Positions 16,538 to 25,144 of a DNA stretch of 64,000 nucleotides are shown here, in pieces (positions within the stretch are counted from its first letter, which is position 1; every line of letters starts with the position of its first letter). The stretch is from Sphingomonas psychrolutea (GTDB taxonomy: Bacteria > Pseudomonadota > Alphaproteobacteria > Sphingomonadales > Sphingomonadaceae). The translations under genes were made by a program, and so were the position numbers. Under the pieces are notes generated by a model. The model had not been told where the DNA came from. It made no database searches and saw nothing but the letters and a program-made list of their open reading frames with translations. Location of the stretch: positions 1 through 64,000 of the forward strand of contig NZ_BMDW01000021.1 of the NCBI RefSeq assembly GCF_014636175.1, in the 5' to 3' direction.

Positions 16538-16849
16538 ATGCCGACTGACCCCTCTTTTTTACGGATGGCCATCATGATCGACGACCATAGCATCATCCAA
16601 CGCACGCCCGACCTCATCACCGCCGATGTCGAAGGGGAAAGCGTCGTGCTCAATAGCGTGACCGGCACCTTCTATCAGCTCAACGCCTCGGCCGCGCGCA
16701 TCTGGGATTTGGTGGAAACGCCGCAAACCCCGGCGGCGCTTGTCACGCAGCTCGTCGCGCGCTTCGACGTCACGGCCGAGCAGTGCCGCGCCGACGTGCT
16801 CCATCTGATCGATTCGCTACAGCAACGCGGGCTGGTCGAAGCGGCGTGA
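16538..16849 (+). CDS. Second PqqD-like RiPP recognition element
   Basis: This protein of up to 103 residues (91 if it starts at ATG 16574) has the PqqD pattern ESVVLNSVTGTFYQLNASAA with IW, three helices and QQRGLVEAA. It differs clearly from the first B1, so the cluster carries two separate leader-binding proteins for one visible precursor. One may serve maturation and the other a tailoring enzyme; this is inference. ATG 16538 directly follows the cyclase stop (TAGATG). Confidence 0.82.
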   Translation: MPTDPSFLRMAIMIDDHSIIQRTPDLITADVEGESVVLNSVTGTFYQLNASAARIWDLVETPQTPAALVTQLVARFDVTAEQCRADVLHLIDSLQQRGLVEAA

Positions 16850-16868
16850 TGACCCGAGGCTCCGCCCG

Positions 16869-17561
16869 GTGATCAAGGTCGTCAGCTACAATATGCACAA
16901 GGGCATCGGGCTTGATCGCCGCCGCGATCCGCGCCGCATTCTCGACGTGCTGCAGGAAATCGAGGGCGACGTGATCGCGCTGCAGGAGGCCGATCTGCGC
17001 TTCGGCGCGAAGACCCGGGTGATTCCGCACCACATGCTCGACGACCATTCGCCGTGGCAAGCCGTGCCGATCGCGCACGATAGCGGCACGATGGGATGGC
17101 ACGGCAATGCCTTGCTGGCCCGCAAAGGGAGCGCGGTCGGCGCCAGCGCGGCACTGCATTTGCCCGCGCTTGAGCCGCGCGGCGCGATCCGCGCCGATCT
17201 CGCGGTGCATTCGGCACCGATCCGGGTAGTGGGCATGCACCTCGATCTGTCGGGGCTATGGCGGCGGCGGCAAGCCCGTGCGATCCTGGCGCATGTCGAT
17301 TCGTGCGCTCCCACTTTGCCGACCGTGTTGATGGGCGATCTCAACGAATGGACGCGCGGCGCCGGCTGCTTGCGCGATTTCGGGCGCGACTTTGAAAACG
17401 TGCCGACCGGACCAAGCTTCCACGCACGACGGCCGATCGGACGGCTCGACCGCATTTTCACGCGCGGCTTTCGCGTGCTCGACTGCGGCGTCCATGCCAG
17501 CCCTGCCGCACGGCGCGCGTCGGATCATTTGCCGATCTGGGCGGTGCTGGAGCCGCTATGA
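16869..17561 (+). CDS. Endonuclease/exonuclease/phosphatase family hydrolase
   Basis: This 230-residue protein has the metal-dependent phosphodiesterase motifs VVSYNMHKGIG, ALQEADL, MGDLNEW, RLDRIF and RASDHLPIWAV in the usual order. Related proteins often neighbour phospholipid genes, and the patatin downstream fits a lipid setting, but the substrate is unknown. GTG 16869 is the start. It follows the last lasso-cluster gene by 19 bases, so read-through is likely. Confidence 0.87.
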   Translation: MIKVVSYNMHKGIGLDRRRDPRRILDVLQEIEGDVIALQEADLRFGAKTRVIPHHMLDDHSPWQAVPIAHDSGTMGWHGNALLARKGSAVGASAALHLPALEPRGAIRADLAVHSAPIRVVGMHLDLSGLWRRRQARAILAHVDSCAPTLPTVLMGDLNEWTRGAGCLRDFGRDFENVPTGPSFHARRPIGRLDRIFTRGFRVLDCGVHASPAARRASDHLPIWAVLEPL

Positions 17562-17571
17562 TGCAACGCTC

Positions 17572-19863
17572 GTGACGCGCGAGAAGGAACTCCGGCTGGC
17601 ACTCGTCTGCTATGGCGGGATAAGCTTGGCCGTTTATATGCACGGCATTACCAAGGAAATCTGGCGGCTCGCCCGCGCCAGCCGGGCGTTTCACGCCGGG
17701 ACCACTCCAGCGGGCGGCAGTCAGGGCGTGTACCGCGCGCTGTTCCAGGAAATCGAAGCCGAAACCGGCCTCAAACTGCGCGTCCTCGTCGATATTATCG
17801 CGGGCGCAAGCGCCGGTGGCATCAACGGCGTCTTCCTCGCGCAAGCGATCAGCACCGGACAAAGCCTCGAACCGCTGACCGATCTGTGGCTCGATTCGGC
17901 GGATATCGAAGCGCTGATCGACCCCAAACAAGCGCCGAGCCATCGTTTTTCCAAGGTCTGGGCGCTCCCGCTCGCGTGGATGGCGGCGCGGCGCGACACG
18001 ATCGATGCGACGGTCGAGCCCGGCGCGCGTGAGGAAGTCCGCGCCAAGCTGTCGCATTTCATCCGCTCGCGCTGGTTCGAGCCGCCGTTCGGGGGCGAGC
18101 TTTTCACGGGCAAGATCCTCGACGCGCTCGACGCGATGGCCGCCGCCCCGCGCGAACCGCGGCTGCTGCCCGACGGCCAGCCGCTCGATCTGTTCGTCAC
18201 CGTCACCGATTTTCGCGGGCATCCCGAACGGCTGACGCTCAATTCGCCGCCCGAAGTGGTCGAGATCGAACACCGCGTGGTGGTGCCGTTCAGCGATCAC
18301 GGGCTGACCGGTGAAAGCCTCGCCCACCCCGCCGAACTCGCCTTTGCCGCGCGCGCGACGTCGAGCTTCCCCGGCGCTTTCCCGCCCTTCATGGTCGGCG
18401 AGCTCGATCGCGTGCTCGCGACGCGCAAGGAACCCTGGACGGAGCGCGCGGCGTTCCTCAAACGCATCCTGCCGCGCCAGTTCGCCGCGAACGCCGCCGA
18501 GAGCGCCGTCCTGATCGATGGCTCGGTGCTCAACAATGCACCCTTCCGACCGGCGATCGAGGCGCTGCGCGAACGCCCCGCGCGCCGCCAGGTCGACCGG
18601 CGCTTCGTCTATATCGATCCGCACCCCGGCGGCGCGATCCACTTCGGCACACCCGACGCCAAGCCCCCCGGCTTCTTTCAGACGATCATCGGCGCGATTT
18701 CCGAACTCCCCCGCCAGCAACCGATTCGCGACAATCTGGAAGAGATCGCCGAACGCTCGCGCCAGATCGAGCGGATGCGGGCGATCATTGCCGGCATCCG
18801 CCCCGAGGTCGAAAAGCAAGTCGAGGCGCTGTTCGGCTATACGCTGTTCCTCGATTCGCCGACGCAAGCACGGCTGACCGCGTGGCGGCAACGCGCGCAG
18901 GCGGCAGCGGCGAAAAGTGCGGGCTATGGCTATGCCGCTTATGGCCATTTGAAGATCACCGGCGTGGTCGAGACGATTACCGATCTGCTGCATCATGCCG
19001 GCGGCGAGCCGGGGCCGCAGCGCTGGCGCGGGATTCGCGCGCACATCGCCGCCGCCGTGACCGCGTGCGGGTTCGACGACATGACACCAAGCTTTTCCGG
19101 CGGGACGAGCGCCACGACGATCGCGTTCCTGCGGACCTTCGATCTCGGCTTCCGCTTGCGTCGCCTGCGCTTGCTCGCGCGGCGCATCACCGATCTGGAG
19201 GGCGATCAGCCCGAAGCCGAACTCGCCCCGATCCGCGACGCAATCTATGCGAGCCTGGCCGACTATCTCGAATGCAAGCGCACCGACCGCTATACGCATT
19301 TGCGCAAGGATGTCCGGCAGCTGCGCGGCGATGCCGGGTCGCTGCTCGACAAACTCGGCACGGCGATGGACCTGAAGGCGCTCGATCAGCGCACCGAGGG
19401 ACGGCTCGCCATCGCCTTTTCCGGCCTGACACGGGACGTAAAGCGGCCAGTCCTGCTGAGCTATCTCGGCTTTCCGTATTTCGACGTCGCCACCTTGCCG
19501 CTGTTGCAAGGCGACGGCCTCGACGAATTCGATGCAATCAAGGTCGATCGCATCGCCCCCGACGATGCCATCAGCATCCGCAGCGGCGGCGCGGCAGCGA
19601 CGCTGAAGGGCATTCAGTTCAACAGCTTCGGCGCGTTCTTCAGCCGCGCGTATCGCGAGAATGATTATCTGTGGGGTCGCCTCCACGGGGCCGAACGGAT
19701 GGTCGACATCGTGCTCTCCGCGCTCGACCCGACGATGCGACTGAAACCCGGCCGCACCGCCGAAATTAAACGCGCGGCATTCCGCGCGATTTTGGAGGAG
19801 GAAGCGCCGAAGCTGACGATGATTCCGGGCCTGTTTGAGACGTTGCAGCGGGAGATCGGCTAA
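17572..19863 (+). CDS. Patatin-like phospholipase, long form (DUF3376-type)
   Basis: This 763-residue protein begins after GTG 17572 with MTREKELRLALVCYGGISLA. The patatin oxyanion and nucleophile region is VDIIAGASAGGINGVF (GxSxG), and the catalytic Asp is in VLIDGSVLNNAPF. The C-terminal half is the extension typical of alphaproteobacterial and actinobacterial patatin-like proteins. It is probably a lipid acyl hydrolase. A longer frame upstream overlaps the previous gene and is not real. A family B hairpin follows the stop directly. Confidence 0.88.
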   Translation: MTREKELRLALVCYGGISLAVYMHGITKEIWRLARASRAFHAGTTPAGGSQGVYRALFQEIEAETGLKLRVLVDIIAGASAGGINGVFLAQAISTGQSLEPLTDLWLDSADIEALIDPKQAPSHRFSKVWALPLAWMAARRDTIDATVEPGAREEVRAKLSHFIRSRWFEPPFGGELFTGKILDALDAMAAAPREPRLLPDGQPLDLFVTVTDFRGHPERLTLNSPPEVVEIEHRVVVPFSDHGLTGESLAHPAELAFAARATSSFPGAFPPFMVGELDRVLATRKEPWTERAAFLKRILPRQFAANAAESAVLIDGSVLNNAPFRPAIEALRERPARRQVDRRFVYIDPHPGGAIHFGTPDAKPPGFFQTIIGAISELPRQQPIRDNLEEIAERSRQIERMRAIIAGIRPEVEKQVEALFGYTLFLDSPTQARLTAWRQRAQAAAAKSAGYGYAAYGHLKITGVVETITDLLHHAGGEPGPQRWRGIRAHIAAAVTACGFDDMTPSFSGGTSATTIAFLRTFDLGFRLRRLRLLARRITDLEGDQPEAELAPIRDAIYASLADYLECKRTDRYTHLRKDVRQLRGDAGSLLDKLGTAMDLKALDQRTEGRLAIAFSGLTRDVKRPVLLSYLGFPYFDVATLPLLQGDGLDEFDAIKVDRIAPDDAISIRSGGAAATLKGIQFNSFGAFFSRAYRENDYLWGRLHGAERMVDIVLSALDPTMRLKPGRTAEIKRAAFRAILEEEAPKLTMIPGLFETLQREIG

Positions 19864-19865
19864 CT

Positions 19866-19887
19866 CCCCTCCCCTGAAGGGGAGGGG
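19866..19887. terminator. Family B palindrome acting as possible terminator
   Basis: The hairpin CCCCTCCCCT-GA-AGGGGAGGGG lies 3 bases after the patatin stop and is followed by CTTAAG rather than a long T run. It may terminate or protect the 3' end of the message. Confidence 0.65.
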
Positions 19888-19938
19888 CTTAAGAAGCGCA
19901 CACTGGCAATCGTAACGCGATCGCACTAACCTCGCGTC

Positions 19939-20280
19939 ATGCAATTTCTCAAAATCCTGTTCTGGTGCCTGCTCGCCTTCATCGCGGCGATCTTTACGCT
20001 GGGGAATTGGACCAGCGTGACGATCCATCTGTGGGGCGGGATGGAGGCGTTGATCAACTTGCCGCTGCTGCTGCTGCTGACCTTCCTCGCCGGGCTCGTC
20101 CCGACGCTGGCATGGCATTCGACGCTGCGTTGGCGGTTGCGCAACCGGCTGGCAACGGCGGAACGGACGCTCAGCGACCTGCGCAACGCCCTTGCGCCGC
20201 CGGCACCGTCGCTACAGAGCGCGCCCGCGCTGTCCCCTGATCCGGCCGTCATCCCCGCACCGCCGGCAGATGCGGCATGA
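19939..20280 (+). CDS. LapA-domain (DUF1049) membrane protein
   Basis: This 113-residue protein has two membrane segments (about residues 2-24 and 40-62) enclosing the LapA pattern LGNWTSVTIHLWGG. A short cytosolic helix (LRNRLATAERTLSDL) and a Pro/Ala tail follow. LapA-domain proteins assist envelope or lipopolysaccharide assembly in enterobacteria. Its stop overlaps the start of pyrF (ATGA), an arrangement I recall from other alphaproteobacteria. Confidence 0.85.
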   Translation: MQFLKILFWCLLAFIAAIFTLGNWTSVTIHLWGGMEALINLPLLLLLTFLAGLVPTLAWHSTLRWRLRNRLATAERTLSDLRNALAPPAPSLQSAPALSPDPAVIPAPPADAA

Positions 20281-20963
20281 GCAATCGCCTGTTCGTCGCG
20301 CTCGACACGCCCGATCTCGCAAAGGCGCGCGCGCTGGCGACCAAGGTCCGCCATCATGTCGGCGGGATCAAACTTGGCCTCGAATTCTTCATGGCCAATG
20401 GCCGCAGCGGCGTGCGCGACATGGCCGAACTCGGCTTGCCGATCTTCCTCGATCTGAAACTCCACGACATCCCCAACACCGTCGCCAAGGCGATCATGGC
20501 GCTGCGCGGGCTCGATCCGGCGATCCTCACCGTCCACGCCGCCGGGGGCCGCGCGATGCTTGAAGATGCCAAGGCCGCCGCCCCGCTCGGCACCAAGGTG
20601 ATCGCGGTGACGACGCTGACCAGCCTCGACGGCAGCGACCTGGCGTCGATCGGTTGCTCCGGCGACCCGCACGAACAGGTGCTCCGCCTGACGCAATTGG
20701 CCAAGGACGCCGGCGTCGACGGCGTCGTTTGCTCGGGCGAGGAAGTCGCCGCCGCACATAAGCTTTGGCCCAAGGGCTTTTTCGTTGTCCCCGGCGTCCG
20801 CCCAGCGGGCGGCGTGCCGGGCGCTTTTGGCGGGGACCAAAAGCGCGTCGTCACCCCGCGCGCCGCCCTCGACGCGGGTGCGTCGATCCTGGTGATCGGC
20901 CGCCCGATCACGCAAGCGGCCGATCCGGATGTGGCCGCGCGCGAGATCGAAGCGACGCTCTGA
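20277..20963 (+). CDS. pyrF: Orotidine-5'-phosphate decarboxylase
   Basis: PyrF makes UMP from OMP in pyrimidine synthesis. The 228-residue protein has the catalytic Lys-Asp array in FLDLKLHDIPNTV, the early VALDTPD strand, and the phosphate-binding end VIGRPITQAADP. Length is normal. It is coupled to the LapA gene and is followed by a family A repeat before trpF. Confidence 0.97.
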   Translation: MSNRLFVALDTPDLAKARALATKVRHHVGGIKLGLEFFMANGRSGVRDMAELGLPIFLDLKLHDIPNTVAKAIMALRGLDPAILTVHAAGGRAMLEDAKAAAPLGTKVIAVTTLTSLDGSDLASIGCSGDPHEQVLRLTQLAKDAGVDGVVCSGEEVAAAHKLWPKGFFVVPGVRPAGGVPGAFGGDQKRVVTPRAALDAGASILVIGRPITQAADPDVAAREIEATL

Positions 20964-20969
20964 CCGGCT

Positions 20970-21073
20970 CCACCCCGGCGAAGGCCGGGGCCCAGTCGCG
21001 ATGGCTCAGGTAACCGAGCGCCTCGCTCTCAATTTCTCGTCCCGCAACTGGGCCCCGGCTTCCACCGGGGTGG
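20970..21073. repeat. Palindromic repeat pair (family A)
   Basis: The left arm CCACCCCGGCGAAGGCCGGG with GGCCCAGT and the right arm ACTGGGCCCCGGCTTCCACC with GGGGTGG are separated by about 50 unrelated bases. The right unit carries CCACC where other copies have CGCC, a small internal change. It fills the pyrF-trpF gap. Confidence 0.85.
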
Positions 21074-21127
21074 AGCTGTAAGCGCTACACACCTTGCGTT
21101 CGTGCAGCCAAAGCGCAAGGAAGCAGC

Positions 21128-21766
21128 ATGCCCGCAACCGCCAAAATCTGTGGTCTCTCCACCCCCGAAACGCTCGACGCCGCCATCGCCGGCGGGGCGA
21201 GCCATGTCGGGTTGGTGTTCTTCGCCCCCTCCCCGCGCAATCTCTCCTGGACCCGTGCCGCGCAGCTGGCCGCGCGCGTGCCGGCCCATGTGCAGCGCGT
21301 CGGCGTCTTCGTGAACCCCGATGATGCGCTGATCGAGCAGGCGGTTGCCGCCGGGCATCTCGATATCCTGCAGCTGCACGACACCACGCCCGAGCGGGCT
21401 GCGGCGATCAAGGCGCGCACCGGGCTTGCGGTGTGGATCGCGGTCGCGGTGCGGACGCGCGGCGATCTCGACGCGGCGCTGACCTATACCGGGGTCGCCG
21501 ACAAAGTCCTTTACGACGCCAAGACCCCGCCCGGAGCCGCTTTGCCCGGCGGGATGGGCGTGCGCTTCGACTGGCGCTTGCTCGACGGCTTCCGCCATCC
21601 GCTGCCCTGGGCGCTGTCGGGCGGGCTCGATCCGTTCAATGTCGCGGAAGCGGTGGCGGCGACGGGGGCGACGCTGGTCGATGTGTCATCGGGCGTGGAA
21701 AGCGCGCCCGGAATCAAGGATTTGGGGAAGATCGGCGCGTTTTTGCGGGCGGTGAACGACCTCTGA
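21128..21766 (+). CDS. trpF: Phosphoribosylanthranilate isomerase
   Basis: TrpF catalyses the third step from chorismate to tryptophan. The 212-residue TIM-barrel protein has the catalytic Cys in [10 protein letters not shown], then [23 protein letters not shown], and the phosphate-binding ALSGGLDP and [14 protein letters not shown]. It leads the trpF-trpB-trpA-accD-folC run, with a large hairpin element between it and trpB. Confidence 0.97.
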   Translation: MPATAKICGLSTPETLDAAIAGGASHVGLVFFAPSPRNLSWTRAAQLAARVPAHVQRVGVFVNPDDALIEQAVAAGHLDILQLHDTTPERAAAIKARTGLAVWIAVAVRTRGDLDAALTYTGVADKVLYDAKTPPGAALPGGMGVRFDWRLLDGFRHPLPWALSGGLDPFNVAEAVAATGATLVDVSSGVESAPGIKDLGKIGAFLRAVNDL

Positions 21767-21775
21767 TCGCGCTCT

Positions 21776-21892
21776 TCTTCCCCCCTCCCGCCTTCGCGGG
21801 TGGGGCGAGGGAGGGTCTTCTTCTTTTGCCCCCGAAAGAAGAAGACCCTCCCCCAACCCCCTCCCATGAAGATGGGAGGGGGCTTTGCTTGC
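21776..21892. repeat. Long inverted repeat pair (family B) between trpF and trpB
   Basis: The outer units are CCCCTCCCGCCTTCGCGGGTGG and CCCCCTCCCATGAAGATGGG. The centre is an 18-bp perfect stem GGGAGGGTCTTCTTCTTT/AAAGAAGAAGACCCTCCC with a 7-8 base loop. In RNA the whole element could fold into one long hairpin between the two cistrons. It might attenuate or stabilise the trpB message. Confidence 0.85.
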
Positions 21893-21936
21893 GGCCACCG
21901 CTCGACACGCCCGCGCCAGATGCTAAACGCACTCCC

Positions 21937-23166
21937 ATGAACGCCCCCAACTCCTTCCGCACGCAACCTGACGATCGTGGCCATTTCGGCGCTTTTGGCG
22001 GTCGCTATGTCGCCGAGACGCTAATGCCGCTCGTGCTCGAACTCGACACCGCGTATCGCGCCGCCAAGGCCGATCCGGCGTTCAGGCTCCAGTTCGACGA
22101 TCTGCTCGAACATTATGTCGGCCGCCCCAGCCCGCTGTACTACGCCGAGCGCCTGACCGAGGCTTTGCGCGAAGGCGCGCCGGACGGAAAAGGCGCGCAA
22201 ATCTGGTTCAAGCGCGACGAGCTGAACCATACCGGCGCGCACAAGATCAACAATTGCATCGGCCAGATCCTGCTCGCGATGCGGATGGGCAAGACGCGGA
22301 TCATCGCCGAAACCGGCGCAGGCCAGCACGGCGTCGCCACCGCGACCGTTTGCGCGCGCTTCGGGCTGCCGTGCATCATCTATATGGGCGCCAAGGACAT
22401 CGAGCGGCAGGCGCCCAACGTGTTTCGCATGAAGCTGCTCGGCGCCGAAGTCCGCCCCGTCACCAGCGGATCACACTCGCTCAAGGATGCGATGAACGAG
22501 GGCATGCGCGACTGGGTCGCGAACGTTCATGACACCTTCTACATCATCGGCACCGCGGCTGGCCCGCACCCCTACCCCGAAATGGTCCGCGATTTCCAAA
22601 GTGTGATCGGCACCGAGGCGCGCGCACAAATGCTCAGCCGCATCAACCGCTTGCCCGATCTGCTCGTCGCCGCGATCGGTGGCGGGTCGAACGCAATCGG
22701 GCTGTTCCACCCCTTCCTCGACGATGGCGACGTGATGATGCTCGGCGTCGAAGCGGCCGGACGCGGGCTCGACAAGGAACACGCCGCCAGCCTCGCGGGC
22801 GGCTCCCCCGGCATCCTCCACGGCAACAAGACGTACCTGCTGCAGGACGAGGACGGCCAGATCACCGAGGCGCATTCGATCTCCGCCGGGCTCGATTATC
22901 CCGGCATCGGCCCCGAACATAGCTGGCTGCACTCGATCGGCCGCGTCGAATATACCAGCGTCACCGACACCGAAGCGCTGGACGCCTTCCAATTGCTCTG
23001 CCGGACCGAAGGCATCATCCCCGCGCTCGAACCGGCCCACGCCATCGCCGCGGTAGCAACGCGCGCGCGCGAGATGGACCGCGACCAGATCATCCTCGCC
23101 AATCTGTGCGGGCGCGGAGACAAGGATATCTTCACCGTCGCGGAAGCGCTGGGGGTGAAGATATGA
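21937..23166 (+). CDS. trpB: Tryptophan synthase beta chain
   Basis: TrpB condenses indole and serine using PLP. The 409-residue protein has the PLP lysine in [13 protein letters not shown], the substrate loop [13 protein letters not shown], and the phosphate-binding GGGSNAIG. The ATG at 21937 gives the family N-terminus. Its stop overlaps a 65-codon membrane-protein gene (ATGA), which is itself coupled to trpA. Confidence 0.98.
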   Translation: MNAPNSFRTQPDDRGHFGAFGGRYVAETLMPLVLELDTAYRAAKADPAFRLQFDDLLEHYVGRPSPLYYAERLTEALREGAPDGKGAQIWFKRDELNHTGAHKINNCIGQILLAMRMGKTRIIAETGAGQHGVATATVCARFGLPCIIYMGAKDIERQAPNVFRMKLLGAEVRPVTSGSHSLKDAMNEGMRDWVANVHDTFYIIGTAAGPHPYPEMVRDFQSVIGTEARAQMLSRINRLPDLLVAAIGGGSNAIGLFHPFLDDGDVMMLGVEAAGRGLDKEHAASLAGGSPGILHGNKTYLLQDEDGQITEAHSISAGLDYPGIGPEHSWLHSIGRVEYTSVTDTEALDAFQLLCRTEGIIPALEPAHAIAAVATRAREMDRDQIILANLCGRGDKDIFTVAEALGVKI

Positions 23167-23360
23167 ATTCCAACGTGCGGCAAATTTTCACGTCGTTCGC
23201 GCTCCTATGTTTGACCGCAATGCTGTTGCGGGTGGTCATAGCGGCTTTGCTCGACCGACCGCTCGAAACGGCCTTTTCGCCAATAAGTTTGCTTTCGATG
23301 GTTGTTGCTTCGGCAGCTGTCTCGTTCGGTATCGCTCGCATATTCAAGACCAGCAAATGA
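23163..23360 (+). CDS. Small membrane protein coupled between trpB and trpA
   Basis: The gene encodes 65 residues beginning [20 protein letters not shown]. It has two hydrophobic segments (about residues 8-30 and 39-59) and a short basic C-terminus (FKTSK). Its ATG overlaps the trpB stop and its stop overlaps the trpA ATG, both as ATGA, so it is locked into the trp reading order. The base composition is noticeably richer in A and T than the genes on each side. I recognise no family. A late insertion of a small gene is possible. Confidence 0.7.
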   Translation: MNSNVRQIFTSFALLCLTAMLLRVVIAALLDRPLETAFSPISLLSMVVASAAVSFGIARIFKTSK

Positions 23361-24148
23361 CCCGCCTAGCCACCGCCTTCGCGAAACCCCACCGCGCGCT
23401 CGTCACCTTCGTCACCGCCGGCGACGGCCCGACCGCCGACATCCTCGACGCGCTGGTCGAAGGCGGCGCGGACGTGATCGAGCTTGGAATGCCCTTCACC
23501 GATCCGATGGCCGACGGCCCCGCGATCCAGGCCGCGAACATCCGCAGTCTCCTCGCGGGCACCAAGACCGCCGACATCCTCGCCATCGCGAAGGCGTTCC
23601 GTTTCCGCCACCCCGAGGTGCCGCTGGTGCTGATGGGCTATGCCAATCCGATGACGATCCGCGGCCCCGAATGGTTCGCCGCCGCCGCCAAGGAAGCGGG
23701 CGTCGACGGCGTCATCTGCGTCGACATCCCGCCCGAGGAGGACCCCGAACTCGGCCCGGCACTCCGCGCGGTCGGGATCGACCCAATCCGCCTCGCCACC
23801 CCGACCACCGATGCCGCGCGCCTGCCGACCGTGCTCGATGGCGCAAGCGGGTTCCTCTATTACGTCTCCGTCGCGGGCATCACCGGCCTGCAACAGGCGC
23901 AGCAGACCTCGATCGACGAAGCGGTTGCGCGCCTCAAGGCCCACACCAACCTCCCCGTCGCGGTCGGTTTCGGCGTGCGCACCCCCGAACAGGCCGCCGC
24001 CATCGCGCGCGTCGCCGATGGCGTCGTGGTCGGCTCGGCGATCGTCGAGTTGGTCGCAACGCACGGTGTTGACGCACCGGCCTATGTCCGCGCCTATATC
24101 GAGTCCCTCGCGACGGCGATCCACGCCGCAACCAAGGAAGTCGCATGA
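23357..24148 (+). CDS. trpA: Tryptophan synthase alpha chain
   Basis: TrpA splits indole-3-glycerol phosphate and passes indole to TrpB. The 263-residue TIM barrel carries the catalytic Glu and Asp in [18 protein letters not shown], the phosphate site [10 protein letters not shown], and VVGSAIVE. The start is fixed by the ATGA overlap with the small upstream gene. The stop overlaps accD by ATGA. Confidence 0.98.
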   Translation: MTRLATAFAKPHRALVTFVTAGDGPTADILDALVEGGADVIELGMPFTDPMADGPAIQAANIRSLLAGTKTADILAIAKAFRFRHPEVPLVLMGYANPMTIRGPEWFAAAAKEAGVDGVICVDIPPEEDPELGPALRAVGIDPIRLATPTTDAARLPTVLDGASGFLYYVSVAGITGLQQAQQTSIDEAVARLKAHTNLPVAVGFGVRTPEQAAAIARVADGVVVGSAIVELVATHGVDAPAYVRAYIESLATAIHAATKEVA

Positions 24149-25005
24149 CCTGGCTCACCAGCGTCCGCAACGCGCTCGCGTATGTCGTCCCCGTCAAGAA
24201 GGACACGCCCGACAACCTTTGGCACAAGTGCAAGGGCTGCGGGCAAATGGTGTTCGTCAAAGAACTGGCGGACAATCTCCACGTCTGCCCGCATTGCGAG
24301 CATCACGAGCGGATCGGGCCGTTGCTGCGCTTCGACTATGTGTTCGACGCCGGGTCCTACACGATCGTGCCGCTCCCCAAAGTGCCCGATGACCCGCTCA
24401 AATTTCGCGATACCAAACGCTATGCCGATCGCATCAAGGCCGCGCGGCTCGCGACCTCCGAGGGCGACGCGCTGATCACAGCGATTGGCAAGATCGACGG
24501 GCGGAAAGCCGTGATCGGCGTGCAGGACTTCGCCTTCATGGGCGGATCGATGGGGCTGGCGGTGGGCGAAGCCTTCGTGCGCGGCGTCGAAACCGCGATC
24601 GGCGCGCACTGCCCCTACATCATCTTCACCGCCGCCGGCGGCGCGCGGATGCAGGAGGGCATCCTCAGCCTGATGCAAATGCCGCGCGCGACCGTGGCGA
24701 TCGCGATGCTCCACGATGCGGGCCTCCCCTATATCGTCGTGCTGACCGATCCGACCACCGGCGGCGTGACCGCAAGCTATGCGATGCTCGGCGACGTGCA
24801 GATTGCCGAGCCCGGCGCGCTGATCGGGTTTGCCGGGCAACGCGTGATCGAACAGACGATCCGCGAAAAACTCCCCGAGGGGTTCCAGCGCGCCGAATAT
24901 CTGCTCGAACATGGCATGATCGACATGGTCAAGCACCGCAAAGATATGCGCGCCACGCTGGCGAGCCTGATCGACTATCTGTGCAGCGCGAAGGCGGCGG
25001 CATAA
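24145..25005 (+). CDS. accD: Acetyl-CoA carboxylase carboxyltransferase subunit beta
   Basis: AccD and AccA transfer the carboxyl group from biotin to acetyl-CoA. The 286-residue protein has an N-terminal C4 zinc ribbon (CKGCGQM and CPHCEHH) followed by the crotonase-like core with GGARMQEG and [12 protein letters not shown]. It is coupled to trpA. The trpA-accD-folC order is common in alphaproteobacteria. Confidence 0.97.
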   Translation: MTWLTSVRNALAYVVPVKKDTPDNLWHKCKGCGQMVFVKELADNLHVCPHCEHHERIGPLLRFDYVFDAGSYTIVPLPKVPDDPLKFRDTKRYADRIKAARLATSEGDALITAIGKIDGRKAVIGVQDFAFMGGSMGLAVGEAFVRGVETAIGAHCPYIIFTAAGGARMQEGILSLMQMPRATVAIAMLHDAGLPYIVVLTDPTTGGVTASYAMLGDVQIAEPGALIGFAGQRVIEQTIREKLPEGFQRAEYLLEHGMIDMVKHRKDMRATLASLIDYLCSAKAAA

Positions 25006-25006
25006 T

Positions 25007-25137
25007 CTCCCTCTCCCCTTCAGGGGAGAGGGCAAGCGAGGCGTAGCCGAAGCGCGGGAGAGGGGAAGTAACGCGGACGGGGGCTCCCAGGACAGCCCCT
25101 CTCCCCGACCCTCTCCCCGCAAGCGGGGAGAGGGAGA
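25007..25137. repeat. Palindromic repeat pair (family B) between accD and folC
   Basis: The left unit is CCCTCTCCCCTTCAGGGGAG. The right unit is CCCTCTCCCCGCAAGCGGGG with AGAGGGAG. About 75 bases of related GC-rich sequence lie between them, including GCGGGAGAGGGG and GCCCCTCTCCCCGACC. The element fills nearly the whole accD-folC gap. Confidence 0.8.
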
Positions 25138-25144
25138 AGAACTG

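Noticed and set aside
10301..16870. Lasso cluster as an island integrated at tRNA-Thr
   Set aside because: No integrase and no direct repeat of the tRNA 3' end (GGTTCGATTCCTGCAACCGG) was seen beyond the cluster.
17458..20118. An 886-codon open frame on the minus strand opposite the patatin gene
   Set aside because: Composition is typical of an antisense shadow, and the plus strand has a clear patatin and LapA gene.
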